Assembly (NCBI RefSeq): GCF_035046505.1
Contig: NC_089823.1
Span: forward strand, 34,396,388 to 34,460,387
Direction of reading: 5' to 3'
Origin: Tiliqua scincoides
Lineage: Eukaryota; Chordata; Lepidosauria; Squamata; Scincidae
DNA length: 64,000 nt
In this document: positions 38,401-49,600 of the stretch, in pieces
How positions within the stretch are numbered: the first letter of the stretch is position 1
Layout of the letters: every line of letters begins with the position of its first letter
Made by a program: the position numbers and the translations under genes
The notes under the pieces: model-generated
What the model was told of the DNA's origin: nothing
The model's database searches: none
Seen by the model: the letters and a program-made list of their open reading frames with translations, nothing else

Positions 38401-41400
38401 GCAGTCCTTGCAGATCACACTAAAAACAAACAAACATGTAAGATACCTCAACTGTGACATTTGCATGCCATTTTACTCCAGAGTAAACCCAACACCTCCC
38501 TAGATTATGGCAAACAAATCAACTACTTAGCATTTTTTTTGTTGGTCCCTGATAAATTTTGGATGCCCCAAAATGAACATGGAATGAACACCTGTCATTT
38601 CAGTTGTGAATCTTGCAGGAAGCAAGGTTCACTTGGAGGAACTGTGAGCATTTTCTCCCTGCATAATGTCCAGACAGCTTTCCTTTTACAGACTATTAGA
38701 GAATAATGCACCTGAAAATAAAGTCTTCCAAAGACAATGAAGGTTTTAAGATGGGGATGCAAGCAAAAGCCCTTGGCATACTACTCCTTTGTTTTCTTCA
38801 CTGCAGCTATTTAGCTACTTCAATTTGGTGAGCACACTGCACTTTTGCTTCAGCAGTAAAAGTGGAGTGTTAGGTAGCCAATTCCTGTTAGCTTTTACTG
38901 AAGTATATCATAATGGGATGTATTATGGACCAGACCCACCATGATTTATTTCTCTGAACTGATCATCCCTATATAAGAACTAAGGTCATATGGCTGCTTT
39001 AATAGCAGCTAAAGTCCAATTATTCTCAGATAGATTCACAGGATGAGGTCACAACTTCTGCCACAACAAGTTGATTTTTTTTAACTTGGATTAACATTTC
39101 AGATTATAGTATAACTCATTAGAAGAAAAAAGACATGAGTTAACATTTCAGTAAATGTTATGTTATAAAGGAAAAAGCAGGCCTAGAAGTCTATCCCAGA
39201 TGTCAGATTTGATAGTGTAGTCTCCAGTTCACAGTGATTTTTAATACCCTAGCCCACTAACAATAAGGTTCTTGAGTCAGCTTACCTGCTACAGAGATGA
39301 CACATGTAAGGCCATATAAAATATTGATTATTGCAGGAGACACAAACCTGTAAAGGGAAAGCGAGTTTCCAGTGAGTTAACAAAAGCATTTGGTAACAAA
39401 AACATTTGTTAACTTGGAACATGACCAAGTTATAGGATAAATGAAACCAAAGGAATAATTCCATGGAGGAAAAATGGAGACAGAAGATTCTCCATTGGTC
39501 CATAGTTGTGCATACCTGGTTCCTTGAAGGTACACCAGAGCCATCTTTTTGGCAGGAATCCTTTGTTTCAGTCATATGCTCAGCATATCTTGTTCTCATC
39601 AAATCCACAATAGTTGGTAATGACCATCTAGTAAACATCTTCTGACTGTAGGTAGGCAACGGCTAGGAATTAAATACCAAGGCATTGTTTCAATGGTTAT
39701 CCTGAAGTATAATTGAACTCCATCCTCAAAATACTGTAACAAGGAGTGACAAGTTTAGAGTAGCTGAAGTGCAGAATCCCTAGCAAGTCACTCTGGAGCA
39801 TTTATGATTAATGTTGTCTGTAAACCCAGGAGGGAGAGCTCCAGAGATCAACTTCCATATTTCTCTCCTACCATAACCTTAGTGCTATCTTCTGGTTTTG
39901 GGGGGGTTTTTGGCCCATGAGGGTAACCCTCCTCTTGAGTGCTCAGTTGCTTGCCTTCTTTCTCTTGGCCCAATCCACAAGGCTATTCCGAGCAAGAGAG
40001 GAGAAAATAACTGCTGCACCTGCTCTCTGCTCCCATTACTGCTTGTCTACTTAGAGGGCAGCTGAATAAGAAGCTAAACCAGGAATGGGGGCCAATGGGA
40101 TTGGCAGAGGGCACTGGTATCACTAGGGTTTGTGTCACCCAGTGGGGAAGTCAGTGAGTTATCCCTATGATGGACCTCCTCTGATGCAGTGGGATGGGCA
40201 ATGCCCCATTGGTAGCCTTGGTGATATACTGTTGCCTTGTTCCTGCTAGTTTCTTGGCTATAACTTTTGATACAATAGAAATATTTCAACACAGTTTCAT
40301 TGCATTCTGCATGAAATTATACATCAGTTGATATACAACATGATGGTATTATTCAAAAATACCAAGATTTTAAAGATTTTGGCAAGTAATGATGTCACCC
40401 CCCCCCATGCACATCACTCGGTGCAGCCTGCAACCCCCTGGCAACACTGCTGGCAGTGGGCCTTCTGCTGAAATACAGGTCTTGGCAGGTAGCCTATTAA
40501 TCTGTATGAACAACGGGTGTTAAAAATATCAAAACTGACTAGGTTATGCTCAGATTAATTAACTAGCGAACCAAATGGAGTATTACAAATTTTGCAAGAA
40601 GGCAGTGTATCTTCTACAGTTTTCTCACAAGGAGCAGTTATTAGGATCTTCCACTATAACATTAAAAAAATCAATTCAAAGCTATTATTGACATGTAGAG
40701 GTATCTGATGACCCAATCCAATGCAGGCTTTCTGCTGACAGAACTTGTGTTCCATTTACAAAAGGTCTGGGCAAGTTGGTGCTGCAGTAATGAGGCCACC
40801 AGCACAAATTTCAAAAGTTATATCTTCAGAAGTCACTATATTTAGTCACTTTGTCTTGTGATTTTCTACCTACTTACCTTAACTTCTAGGCTTGACTGGA
40901 TGCAATTCAACCGTGGCTTTTTTGCTTTTGAAGTGTCCATCAAAACATCAGTATGATCAGAGAAGAAGATACTGTCACATGGAGCATTCCAGGAGAATTG
41001 AAAGTCTTCTGATAGGACACACATGCAAAACCAAACAAAATATTAAACTGGTTGTGTTTTCCCAGCAATAATAATACCAAGACACACAGTTACTGGATCC
41101 CCAACTTCCTCAAATGTAGAACATGCAAGGTTACATACATGTCTGAATTAAAATTCATTTTCTCTTCCTTAAGCTTCTCCCAAGACACCATGCTGAGGAA
41201 ATATCACCTCTCATATTTTGGAGCCTAATGTTTGTTCATGTTGGTAGATACCACTGAAGTGCTATAGTATCAACTATTCTTTGTAACTTTCTTTGTCTTC
41301 ACCAAAATCCCCTTGAACAATGCCTCGGCCATTTTGTTCTGAGGCATTTTTGGCAGTATTGCACATTTGGTTTGTGAATAGGTAAATCACTTTCAGTAAT

Positions 41401-44400
41401 CTTTTTAGATACTAACCCTATGAGATGCATAAAACTCCTCCCAGCTGTGTCTCATCTTCAGGCTTACTGAAAATCATCTTTTGGCACATGCAAGAAGCCA
41501 ACGTCAGCCACTGCAAGATCACATGTGATACTGGGTTTCACTGAATACCAAGTAGTTTGGGATGGCTCACATATGCATAAACTTCATCTGATTTCTGCCA
41601 GAAGAATGAATGGACTGTTGAACAGCACCATATTTCAGGAGAGAAATGTTCTCTGCAGTATGCATATCAGCACTGAATGCTGCCATCAAGTGATGGGCAT
41701 GCACTTTGTTAAAAGTGCATCAGCAGCCCTTTGGATGCATCATTTCAAGTTGTGGTGATGAAGAAACAAAATACTGGTTCCTTCAACAGCACATCTCCTT
41801 GGTATTGAAAGCTTAGGAAACCATTATCACAAGATATTCAACAACTACTGTAAATAGAATTGGTAGGTAGGTGTTGACAGCTTCCTTTGTTCCTCCTCTA
41901 CAGTCCCTAAGCTGTAAATAACTAGCCAGGACTATGACTGGCCATAATAGATATGCCAGATCTCAGTCCTACATCCTTAAAAACAGATTTCCAGTGTTCC
42001 TTTTTGTGCCATCTAACCATGACATTTCAACCGTTGGACGTTTTTCAACCATGGACATTTTGAACCATTAAATTGCCCAAAGCCTATTTAACATCTGGAA
42101 TACACCTTGGTGTCTGTTCCTACTTTTCTCTACAGAGGTAGGTCGAAGCTTTGGCAGATTTTTCACTTCCATCATAAGCTGCTCATGCAAACTTGGCTCT
42201 TGACAGACTCTCTCTTTCAGTTTCCGTGATGAGACCTACCAAGCAAAATGGGATTGATAAGAGAAACAAGACTTAACTCTTCACACCTTTAAGAGTTAAT
42301 TGCATATCTCAGTACAAGATGAAGCCCTTCACACAACAGCTTATGTGGATCATTTTGAGGTTGGACTGTTTGGGGATTCATGTGAATATTAAAGGAACAG
42401 CCTCCACCTTTTGCTTAACTTTCGTATAAAGTGTAGTGCAGTGGTGTTTTCAAACTTTTTAGCGCTGCAACCCACCTAATCCTCTGCATTACGTTGTGAT
42501 GCAATACTCCCTGGTCATGCCACAAAACATTACTGGGAACATCAGTAGGCTACTTTCAGGTTGCACTGGGCCCACAACACACTCCATTGGCCTCTGCAGG
42601 CTCCAGAATTCCCTGCAGAACCAAACCAGAAGTCGCTTCCAGTTGCTTTCACAGGGCATTCTGGGGCCCGGTTCCCCCATACTTAAGAGAATATCTTGAA
42701 CTCGTTGGTGAACACCACCAATATGACAAGTACAGAAGAGAAAGTGTGGTTGTGAGGAATACAGAAATCCAGTGTTACCATTGGCTATCACATGTCTTAT
42801 CCTAGCTTATCATTGTGCTCCTGTATTCCTATACGTTAACATTCACATTTTGTACACATAGCAAAGGCCACTAATTCCATCGTCCAGATATTTCCAGTCT
42901 TGGTTTTGATCTTCTTAGTTACCATACACCAAAGTTACAAGCTAGGGTCTTCTGGTTGAGGGTGGGACAAAAGAAGAAAGCAGCATAAATCTGAAAAAAC
43001 TGAATCTGGAGGAAACAAGATGCTAATTAGTTTGGACACAGTCAATATGGTTTGTGTAGAGACACCATCTTTTACGAGGATGCACTGGGAAGTTGCCAAG
43101 ACACTTACAGCTTCACACAGCAATAGCATATAGGCTATTTCAGAGTATAATGTGCTCAAGGAACAAGAGGAGTGTCAAAAATTATCAGTCCATTGAGTAG
43201 ACACAGAGTTTAAAACATTGTTGATGAGCAGAGCCTTGATTTAGTTGAGCAGTTGTTCAAAGTTCTGCCAGCTGGTGAACATTCTTACCTTGCGGAGAGT
43301 ATAGCGCTTGTTTTTAATATCATCCACCACTGTGTTATAAGGGAAGGCAGTACACTCTTCTGGAGTTTTGCGCTGTGGTTGCTCTGTGAGCTTGTGCAGT
43401 TTCACACCCTTTTGAAAGTCACCAAGTACCCCCTGCCACAAGCTAGCCTGAAAAACAGAAGCCCAAACTAAATAAAATATTGCATCTTGCAGAAGTATCT
43501 TATATTTAATAAGACAGCCACTAAAACCAACATTTTGTCAATTCAGAAAACACCTGCTTACCATTTCCACTTCCCAAATAGACCAAGTTGTTCAGCACTA
43601 CCATGCATACAAGAATAGGCTTACTGGCTGGTAGAAAGGGGCCCTGATCTGAAATAGGCACTAGGTTTATTTCTTAAGATGTGCCGTGAAATGACACTGC
43701 ATGCTCCTTCATCCATTATGCACACAACTCCATTGAATTCACTGGAACCTACTGCCAAATGAACATGCATAAGACTGGTCTGCACATCCCATCATATTCT
43801 CCCTGGAAACAGATAAGGGAACTTTAAGCCATTTCTGCTCAACATTGCATATACTCAACAGGGACCAAATGTGTACACCTATGGGCCAGGCAAAAATGGG
43901 TTAATCGGGCTAACTACTGCATGTAAGAAAGCATACTGATTTCTGTGTTTTATTCAGCTTAAAATCTTGCACATTCCCAGATTTTGGCCAATAAGATACC
44001 ATCTTTTGCACAGGAAACTAGATCTGAATGGAATAAGCCAAAAAAACTACTCATACCCAGTCATCAGTCTTCTGCCTCGCCAAGCAGTCTTTCACATTCA
44101 TTCTTCCCAAATACTGAAAGATAGAAAGGAACGGCTTCATCATTTGTCTCCTCCATATAAGTCTATTCCCAACCTCCCCCAATGGGTAAGAATTGAACAT
44201 TCTTCCCCCCCCCCATACCTCTTTGCAACTCTGAATGGTGAACATGAGTTTCTGAAGCTCAATGTACTCAGTAAAGAGCACTCTGCAGATCACTGTGTAA
44301 TGGCTGGCAGCTTCAGAAGGCCTAAGGAGGTGATCCTCACAGATCTAAAATTGAGAGAGAGCAATTTGTTCTGATACACTTGAGAGTTTTAATATTGCAA

Positions 44401-47400
44401 CAGAAGACCATTGTCTGTTGGGAAAGGACAGTATAAGGATTGCAGGGAAACAGGTAGGAAGGTAACACCCTACCCAAAACAGACATAAAAGGTACAAATA
44501 AAGAAATCAGCCATACCAAGGTCCACCTTGAAGTATTTTCCATGTCATATTCGAAGTGCTATTTTGTGCCTTAAAGATATCAGTTCATAATGATTTAGGA
44601 CTAAATGAAGGGATCTAGCCATACACAATTTAATTCACCATTCCAGCCACATACAACTGTATCTCCCCCCTTCCCAATCCTTTGTCCAAGTAATACTGAA
44701 AAAATTAATTCTACCCTGAATTACCAGATACCCTCTGAATTATCTGTGCCCTCAGATAAGATACTGTATTTAGTACACAAAGAGAAAGGTGGCTGTTGCC
44801 AAGGCTACATGGACTATTTAGTTTGAACTGCAGTAGAAAAGTTATCACATTCTGACAATTTTATATTAAACACATTACTTTCCAGGTTACTTTTTTTGGT
44901 TCACCAAGTGATCACTTGGCAAACTTGGCATGCAGATTGCAATAAGCATTAACAAGACAGTAGTCTTTGGCAGTGATATAGGTATGGCTGTCATTCCTGG
45001 TGAACCTTGAGTGTAGCCCAAATCCCATGATGCTTTACTCACTTCCCCAGCATATAGATTAACATGCTGTTTTTCTTCAGAAAGAACTATTGCAATTCTC
45101 CAGCAGAAGCCAGTTTGATTACAGAAGAGCAAAGGGGAAGAACAGGCAGACTGTACAACTATTTTTTCACTTCACCCTCAGAATGCATGGAAATTTCAGC
45201 ACCATGGCAAGGAATGAGTGTTTCATAGTGTAGGTAGAGTGCAGAAAAAGTTTTAAAAAGGAAACACAAAACCTTGATCACATCCTGGATGGCAACTACT
45301 GGCTTTGTGGTCTCGCTGTCCAGTTTTAGCATAAAGGATATTAGCTTCTCCAAGGATTCACTCAGCTCTCTCTCCATATGACTCTCAATTCCCCAATCCA
45401 GAGCTGTATAGATCAACTTTCCCAGTAGCGCCATCAGCTACAAAAGACATTCAGGAGATCATTTTAACTCAGAACACCAATATCAGTTTTGTTATAAGCC
45501 ACAAGCAAGTTGTTGCCTCAGCCATTTCTAAATAGAATGGAACAGAACTAAGTCCTTTATAGTCCTATACAGCCTTGTTCTCATGGATTCCTTTGTGTAA
45601 AAAGTTGCATGGAGGCAGCATCAATTGGTAAAACAGGGTAATTTCAAAATTATTTGAAATTAATAAGTAGAGAACTGCTTGTCAGTAAGCGTCCTGCACA
45701 TTAATTATGCTGTTTATCCCCACATAAAACACTTTCCCACATTTAAATAAGCAACTCCTCTTCCCTCCCCACTCAGGGGTTTCTTCCACACAAACCATCC
45801 TTTGTGGATACAATCCTGCTCTCAAGTTACACATACATAGTCTTACTCAAATGAGTGGGCTAGTACATGGTGGACACAGAATTGCAGACAGCAGCCCCTG
45901 TTCACTCTTCCCAAGCTATCAGTATGTGACTTTGCTGTCACATACTTTTAGATTATTCCTCCAAGAACAACAAGATTACCATTTGTTGTACTGTCATCAA
46001 GCAATCTAAGAAGCAATGTCTATAATGCCTACAGTAGCTCTGCCTACAGTGTCTACCTAGAGGAAGCCAATTTTAAATGTTTATATCCAACTTTTCATAC
46101 CAGTAGTTGAAAGCTGTTAACAGAATAATAAAAAGCAGCAAATAAGCAGAAGCCATGACCAGTAGTATAGGTGAGGAAGAGCAGAACCCTGGGGTTTCTC
46201 CTACAGCAGGAGTGCGCAAGCACTACCCTTGAAATTCTAGTCAACAGACCTGAACTGAGAAGATGCACCATGCTCAGCAGGGGCAAACTAAGAAATTTGC
46301 CTAGGGACAGAAGTTAATGTTTTGGCATGCTCTTTTCCAAGGGCTGCCTCTAAGACATAACAGAACTCATGCTATACTAAGGCTACAACCCTAGACAAAT
46401 TTACCTGGGAGTATATCCTATACAACACATAAACTTGGGGTGAAGCTGGGGGTGGGAGAAGAGATGTCACAACAAGCTCCAGCACGTCACAGTTTTACCA
46501 CTACAGGACAAGACAGTGCCAAAGTCTTACCTTATCTTCCAACCAATCACTTTGTTGTGGATTTGTGCAACTACCTGAAAGAAGAAGTAAAGTATTAGCT
46601 CCTATAGTTTTAAATATTAGTTATAAGATGCCAATGGCCTGGGAAAAATAACTAAAACTCCATTTTCTGGAAGCATAAAGCCAAGGACAATTCCATTTCT
46701 TGCTCGGGAACACCAATTTCTCACCAGAATCTGATCATCATTAGTCCCTGGCTACCTTTATAATATGCAAGATGTCATGAAATTCAACAGGCCTCTGAAA
46801 AGCTTGTGGTTTTGATGTCAGTATTTGCCACTTATTCCAAAGTAAACATGCCTAGGATTGAGCTGCAGGTACCACTAAAGCCAGTGGATACTATTCCTGC
46901 CCATTGATAAAGTTGCAGTCTGAAAGAGTTGTTTGATACTAATTATCTTCCTAAAGATAAGTGACTTACCAATTGTCACAGAAAGCATTGTGTATTTTAG
47001 GAAAGGAAACTGAGCATTCCCTGCAACCCTTTAATCCCCTTCTCCTTGCTGTTTCTACACTGAGTTTTCATTCAATCATTCAGTAGTATGTCACCATATC
47101 CACACACAAGCAGGCAAAAAATATCTTGTATGAAGAACCTATGGTTCTTCACAAGATACCACAAGAAGTAACTGCAAGCCATCACAATTTTTTGTTTTGT
47201 TTTGTAGTTAAACATTACTATTTCCAAAGAAGTGTGATCAGACAAGGTGAAGTGCACTACAAAGACCACACTGTTACTCTCTGTAACAAGAGTGTCATCT
47301 GTGACCTTTCATTAAGAGTCTGACAATGCAGTCACATACATGACTACTTGGAAGTAAGTCCAAATGTTCAGTAGGGCTTATTTCTAAGCGTGAATGCCTA

Positions 47401-47966
47401 GAATTGCAGCCTGATAATTGAGCCATGTTTACTCAGAAATAAGTCTTTGTGAACACAGGAGGACTTACTTCCTCAGAAGCATGCTTAGGATTGCAGCTTA
47501 AGACATAGAAGCTTGCAATGATGGTCAATTTCACAATGTCACATTCAGACTAACATCTTAATAATAAAAAAAAAGAAATCTTACAAATTCAGTTAATGTC
47601 AATGGGATTTACTTTCTACAAAGTATGTTTAGTCTTAAAGAAAGGAAACAAAGGTATTTGAGGAACAGAACACACACTCATAAACCTGGAAAAAAATGCA
47701 AACAAAAAATGCAAGTAGCTGCCATCTTTAACCTTACCAAAATTATGTAGTATGGTGAAGGACACACTACCATCAGAATGAATGTAGAAATTGTCAAGAT
47801 CTAAGACTATCTGTAATGCAGAGTCAAAGCCTTGAGTTACTATCTGCTTCATCTTACAGCAGCATTGGAAACAAATAGCCCATGCTTGTTCTTCACTTAT
47901 AGGCTGCTCATAATATCTCAGAAACTCAGCAAGTGAGACTTTATTAAGACCTTTTGTGTTAATCAT
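35308..47966 (-). CDS. Spire-family actin nucleator-like protein, divergent third paralog candidate (13 coding exons)
   Basis: Spire proteins nucleate actin through WH2 motifs, bind formins through a KIND domain and attach to vesicle membranes through a C-terminal FYVE-like module. Joining 13 exons (47966-47738, 46574-46531, 45437-45273, 44344-44219, 44113-44057, 43447-43289, 42235-42106, 41008-40878, 39662-39516, 39347-39286, 38419-38392, 37041-36902, 35413-35308) gives 1524 nt, 507 residues, with every phase matching and GT-AG ends throughout. KIND covers about residues 8-188 ([37 protein letters not shown]). WH2-like motifs lie at about 208-228, 243-260 ([13 protein letters not shown]) and 274-296 (LRPTS). 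Four CxxC pairs (398/401, 412/415, 420/423, 483/486) form the zinc module, followed by [13 protein letters not shown] as in Spire C-termini. SPIRE1/2 are about 710-760 residues, so this protein is short: the third WH2 unit and the Spire box are not recognisable. Family assignment is firm; paralog identity (SPIRE1, SPIRE2 or a separate lineage) is inference. Confidence 0.88.
36902..37041 (-). CDS. Spire-like exon 12
   Basis: Codes 46 residues plus two bases ([18 protein letters not shown]). The acceptor CTGTCTAG is the site that keeps phase 0 with exon 11. The start echoes the KMRLPSKPYSTLPIFSLG region after the Spire zinc module. Confidence 0.78.
37170..37690. mobile_element. GC-rich MITE in a Spire-like intron
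   Basis: Ends ACAGCCCAACCCTATGGG and CCATGGGATTGGGCTCT are inverted; similar units at 52155-52595 and inside 22693-23751. Confidence 0.6.
37810..38202. mobile_element. hAT element (CAGTGGTTCCCAAAC type) in a Spire-like intron
   Basis: CAGTGGTTCCCAAACTTTTC and GTTTGGAAACCACTG ends. Confidence 0.78.
38392..38419 (-). CDS. Spire-like exon 11 (28-nt micro-exon)
   Basis: Codes VICKDCCIK with a split Ser in front, matching RPVCSQCCKKM of SPIRE1. Acceptor TTTTTAG, donor GTAAGT. Supplies the third CxxC pair. Confidence 0.82.
39286..39347 (-). CDS. Spire-like exon 10 (FYVE-like zinc module)
   Basis: Codes [20 protein letters not shown]: two CxxC pairs spaced as in the Spire FYVE-like zinc finger. 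Donor GTAAGC, phase 2 out. Confidence 0.85.
39516..39662 (-). CDS. Spire-like exon 9 (possible myosin-V binding motif)
   Basis: Codes 49 residues. SLPTIVDL resembles the RAPTLAEL core of the Spire motif that binds the myosin V tail. The Spire box that normally follows (LTVEEVMHIRQVLVKAEL in SPIRE1) is absent. The motif link is inference. Confidence 0.72.
40112..40449. mobile_element. hAT element (CACTAGGGTTTGTGTCACC type) in a Spire-like intron
   Basis: CACTGGTATCACTAGGGTTT on the left; shares the ATTTCATGC and TAACTTTTGATA words with the element at 6184. Confidence 0.6.
40878..41008 (-). CDS. Spire-like exon 8 (linker)
   Basis: Codes 43 full residues of a low-similarity linker ([17 protein letters not shown]). 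Supported by phase (1 in, 0 out), an acceptor ending ATCAG and donor GTAAGT rather than by homology. Confidence 0.7.
42106..42235 (-). CDS. Spire-like exon 7 (last WH2-like motif)
   Basis: Starts VSSRKLK, as SPIRE1 VSARKLK, then [20 protein letters not shown], matching SLHERILEEIRAERKLRPVS. The helix half of the third Spire WH2, which should sit between exons 6 and 7, is not seen. Confidence 0.85.
43289..43447 (-). CDS. Spire-like exon 6 (two WH2-like motifs)
   Basis: Codes 53 residues. [18 protein letters not shown] matches the first Spire WH2 motif (FWVQVMRDLRNGVKLKKV), and [14 protein letters not shown] matches the second ([15 protein letters not shown]), including the LR/LK-type actin-binding end. 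Confidence 0.9.
43828..43900. mobile_element. 73-bp TTAA micro-MITE, copy 2
   Basis: TTAA at 43824-43827 and 43901-43904; same ends and core as copy 1; lies in the Spire-like intron before exon 5's upstream neighbour. Confidence 0.75.
44057..44113 (-). CDS. Spire-like exon 5 (KIND to WH2 linker)
   Basis: Codes 19 residues, ending KTDDW, the counterpart of the acidic ADW just before the first Spire WH2 motif. The intron to exon 4 is only 105 bp. Confidence 0.8.
44219..44344 (-). CDS. Spire-like exon 4 (end of KIND)
   Basis: Codes 42 residues ([24 protein letters not shown]), matching the SPIRE1 stretch NHYQAVCRALFAETMELH. Phase 0 at both ends; donor GTATGG. Confidence 0.87.
45273..45437 (-). 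CDS. Spire-like exon 3 (KIND core)
   Basis: Codes 55 residues with [14 protein letters not shown] and [12 protein letters not shown], matching the Spire KIND signature (IYKALDYGL, ERELSPPLEQLI in SPIRE1). Ends DVIK before a weak donor GTTTTG. Confidence 0.87.
46531..46574 (-). CDS. Spire-like exon 2 (KIND)
   Basis: A 44-nt exon ([14 protein letters not shown]) between a TTCTTTCAG acceptor and a GTAAGA donor. It enters in phase 1 and leaves in phase 0. It is too short to find by ORF length and is placed by splice sites and phase. Confidence 0.8.
47327..47500. repeat. Two adjacent palindromic MITE copies
   Basis: 47327-47412 and 47413-47500; each has a TTACT core and a GGATTGCAG or GAATTGCAG end. 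Confidence 0.65.
47738..47966 (-). CDS. Spire-like exon 1 (KIND domain, first part)
   Basis: Codes 76 residues plus one base. The motif [20 protein letters not shown] matches the start of Spire KIND domains. The Met at 47966 is the only in-frame ATG before the motif; the frame stays open about 18 codons further upstream, then meets a stop. An acceptor-like TATAG lies about 26 bases before the ATG, so a 5' non-coding exon is possible. The donor is G|GTAAGG. Confidence 0.85.
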
Positions 47967-48370
47967 TGTACAGCACTTGCTAACTTTCTTCCTATAGGCA
48001 GCACCTTGAATATTTCATAAATGAATAAGAAATGTGGTCTTTGGAACTGTTTTATATGTGAGTGACTCTTCAGTCTCCTTCAGGTGTGGCTGTTTAAAGG
48101 GACTTGGACTGCCTCTTTTTAAGGGGAAAGTAATTCCTTCATCTCATATGGTTACCCAATCCCGTCTTTCAATTTCTTTGCATTAATAAAATATCATTAC
48201 AATTATCTCTTACTGTACTGATCTGAATTTTGTTTGATTAGCACAATTAATAGAAATGTACTAGTGCAAACATAAGGCAAGTTCTCTGGGAAACAATTGA
48301 TTTACTTTGCTCCATCTGCAGAGCACAAGGAAATCTATAGTATTTGGGACCAAATTACACATGACATTCA

Positions 48371-48551
48371 GAGCACAATCTTAACCCCTTATGTCAATGC
48401 TTTCCAGGACTGGTATAGCAGTGCCAATGGGACATGTGCTGCATCCTGCAGTTGGGTGTCACTCATGGAGGCCTCCTCAAAGTAAGGGAATGTTTGTTCC
48501 CTTACCTCAGAGCTGCATTGTCCTTATGTCAGTGCTGGAAAGGATTGGGCC
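48371..48551. mobile_element. MITE, GGGCGCAATCC family
   Basis: CACAATCTTAACCCCTTATG and GCTGGAAAGGATTGGGCCC; same inside as 54765 in the other orientation. Confidence 0.7.
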
Positions 48552-48589
48552 CTAAAAGGAGAAAAAACCATTCTGTAATGTCTACAGCA

Positions 48590-48944
48590 GTCTTCTCAAA
48601 GTTTTCAGCACTGGGACCCACTTTTTAAAATGACACTCTATCAGAACCCACCTAGGTTTACCAGACTTTAAAAAAGATCTAGAAAGAAATATTTTATTTA
48701 TTATAAGTAATAATGACCAGAAAAAGACCCTCAAATATTTGTCTCCCTATATTTACACATGCTTACAAACTGCAGGAGCTGAGCTCTTTGCAGGGTAATT
48801 AGCAGTTGCAGTATCTGAGCTTTGAATAGCCTCAAGGCTTGAGGCAATTAGTTATCTGATCTTCCCATCACCCTCTGGCAACCCACCAAAAATCAGGTTG
48901 TGACCCACCAGTGGGTCCTGACCCACAGTTTGGGAACCACTGGT
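48590..48944. mobile_element. hAT element (GGGACCCACTTTT type)
   Basis: TCTCAAAGTTTTCAGCACTG and CACAGTTTGGGAACCACTGG ends. Confidence 0.75.
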
Positions 48945-48970
48945 CGACAACAAATAGTAGATGGAGGACT

Positions 48971-49282
48971 CACAGCCCCATCCTATGCGTGCCTACTCAG
49001 AAGTCAGTGCCATTAGAGTCAATGGGGCTTACTCCCAGGAAAGTGTGGATAGGAAGGCAGCCTCAGAGCCCCATCTACTCAGAGCATGTCTACTCAGAAG
49101 TCAGTGCCATTAGAGTCAATGGGGCTTACTCCCAGGAAAGTGTGGATAGGAGTGGGCTGTAAGGCTGCAATCGTGTCCACAATGACTTGGGAGTAAGCTC
49201 CATTGACTCTAATGGGCCTGACTTCTGAGAAGACATGCACAGGTGGGGCTGCAGTCCTCATGCACACTTTCCTGGGAGCGGG
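48971..49282. repeat. Run of three and a half palindromic MITE copies left of NEPRO exon 1
   Basis: Units start near 48971, 49066 and 49161; the last half (GCAGTCCTCATGCACACTTT) stops at CCTGGGAG at 49279, where the CpG island begins. Confidence 0.75.
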
Positions 49283-49600
49283 GCTGCCCTGGCAGGGCCA
49301 AGCCGCGCGTGATGCTGGAGAGAAACCAGGAGGCGGCGACGCCGGGCGGCCCAGGGGTGGGAAGCGCCGCCGCTCCGCCCAGCGCAGCCCAGCCCAGCCC
49401 TGCTTCCCGGCTGCGTCTCGGAGGGATGATGGCGGCGCCCAGGGCCGGCGAGGCGGCGTGGAACCGGCTGGACGTGCCCCGGCCCGCCTGCAGCGCCACG
49501 GTCGCCGTGCCGGCGGAGCATCCCGCAGGTGAGTGCTGGGCAGCCCGAAGGGTCTCTGCAGGGCGCGCAGGCGGGGCTGCCTCCGGCTGGCAGTAAGGCC
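49262..49600. promoter_or_regulatory. CpG island promoter of NEPRO, possibly shared with the Spire-like gene
   Basis: A sharp block of high GC with many CpG dinucleotides in an AT-rich setting. It contains NEPRO coding exon 1 and its donor. The divergent Spire-like start codon is about 1.46 kb to the left with no island of its own, so a shared bidirectional promoter is possible (inference). Confidence 0.75.
49426..49528 (+). CDS. NEPRO: NEPRO exon 1
   Basis: 34 codons plus one base inside the CpG island (AAWNRLDVPRPACSATVAV). Two adjacent ATGs; the second has a G at +4. Donor GCAG|GTGAGT. Confidence 0.88.

Noticed and set aside
42489-42805. 100-residue minus and 72-residue plus frames in Spire-like intron 6
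   Set aside because: Inside a hAT-like repeat (CAACCCACCTAAT words); no similarity to the missing WH2 unit.
42935-43159. 74-residue minus frame, considered as the missing third WH2 exon
   Set aside because: Only a vague likeness ([17 protein letters not shown]), with no convincing donor site.
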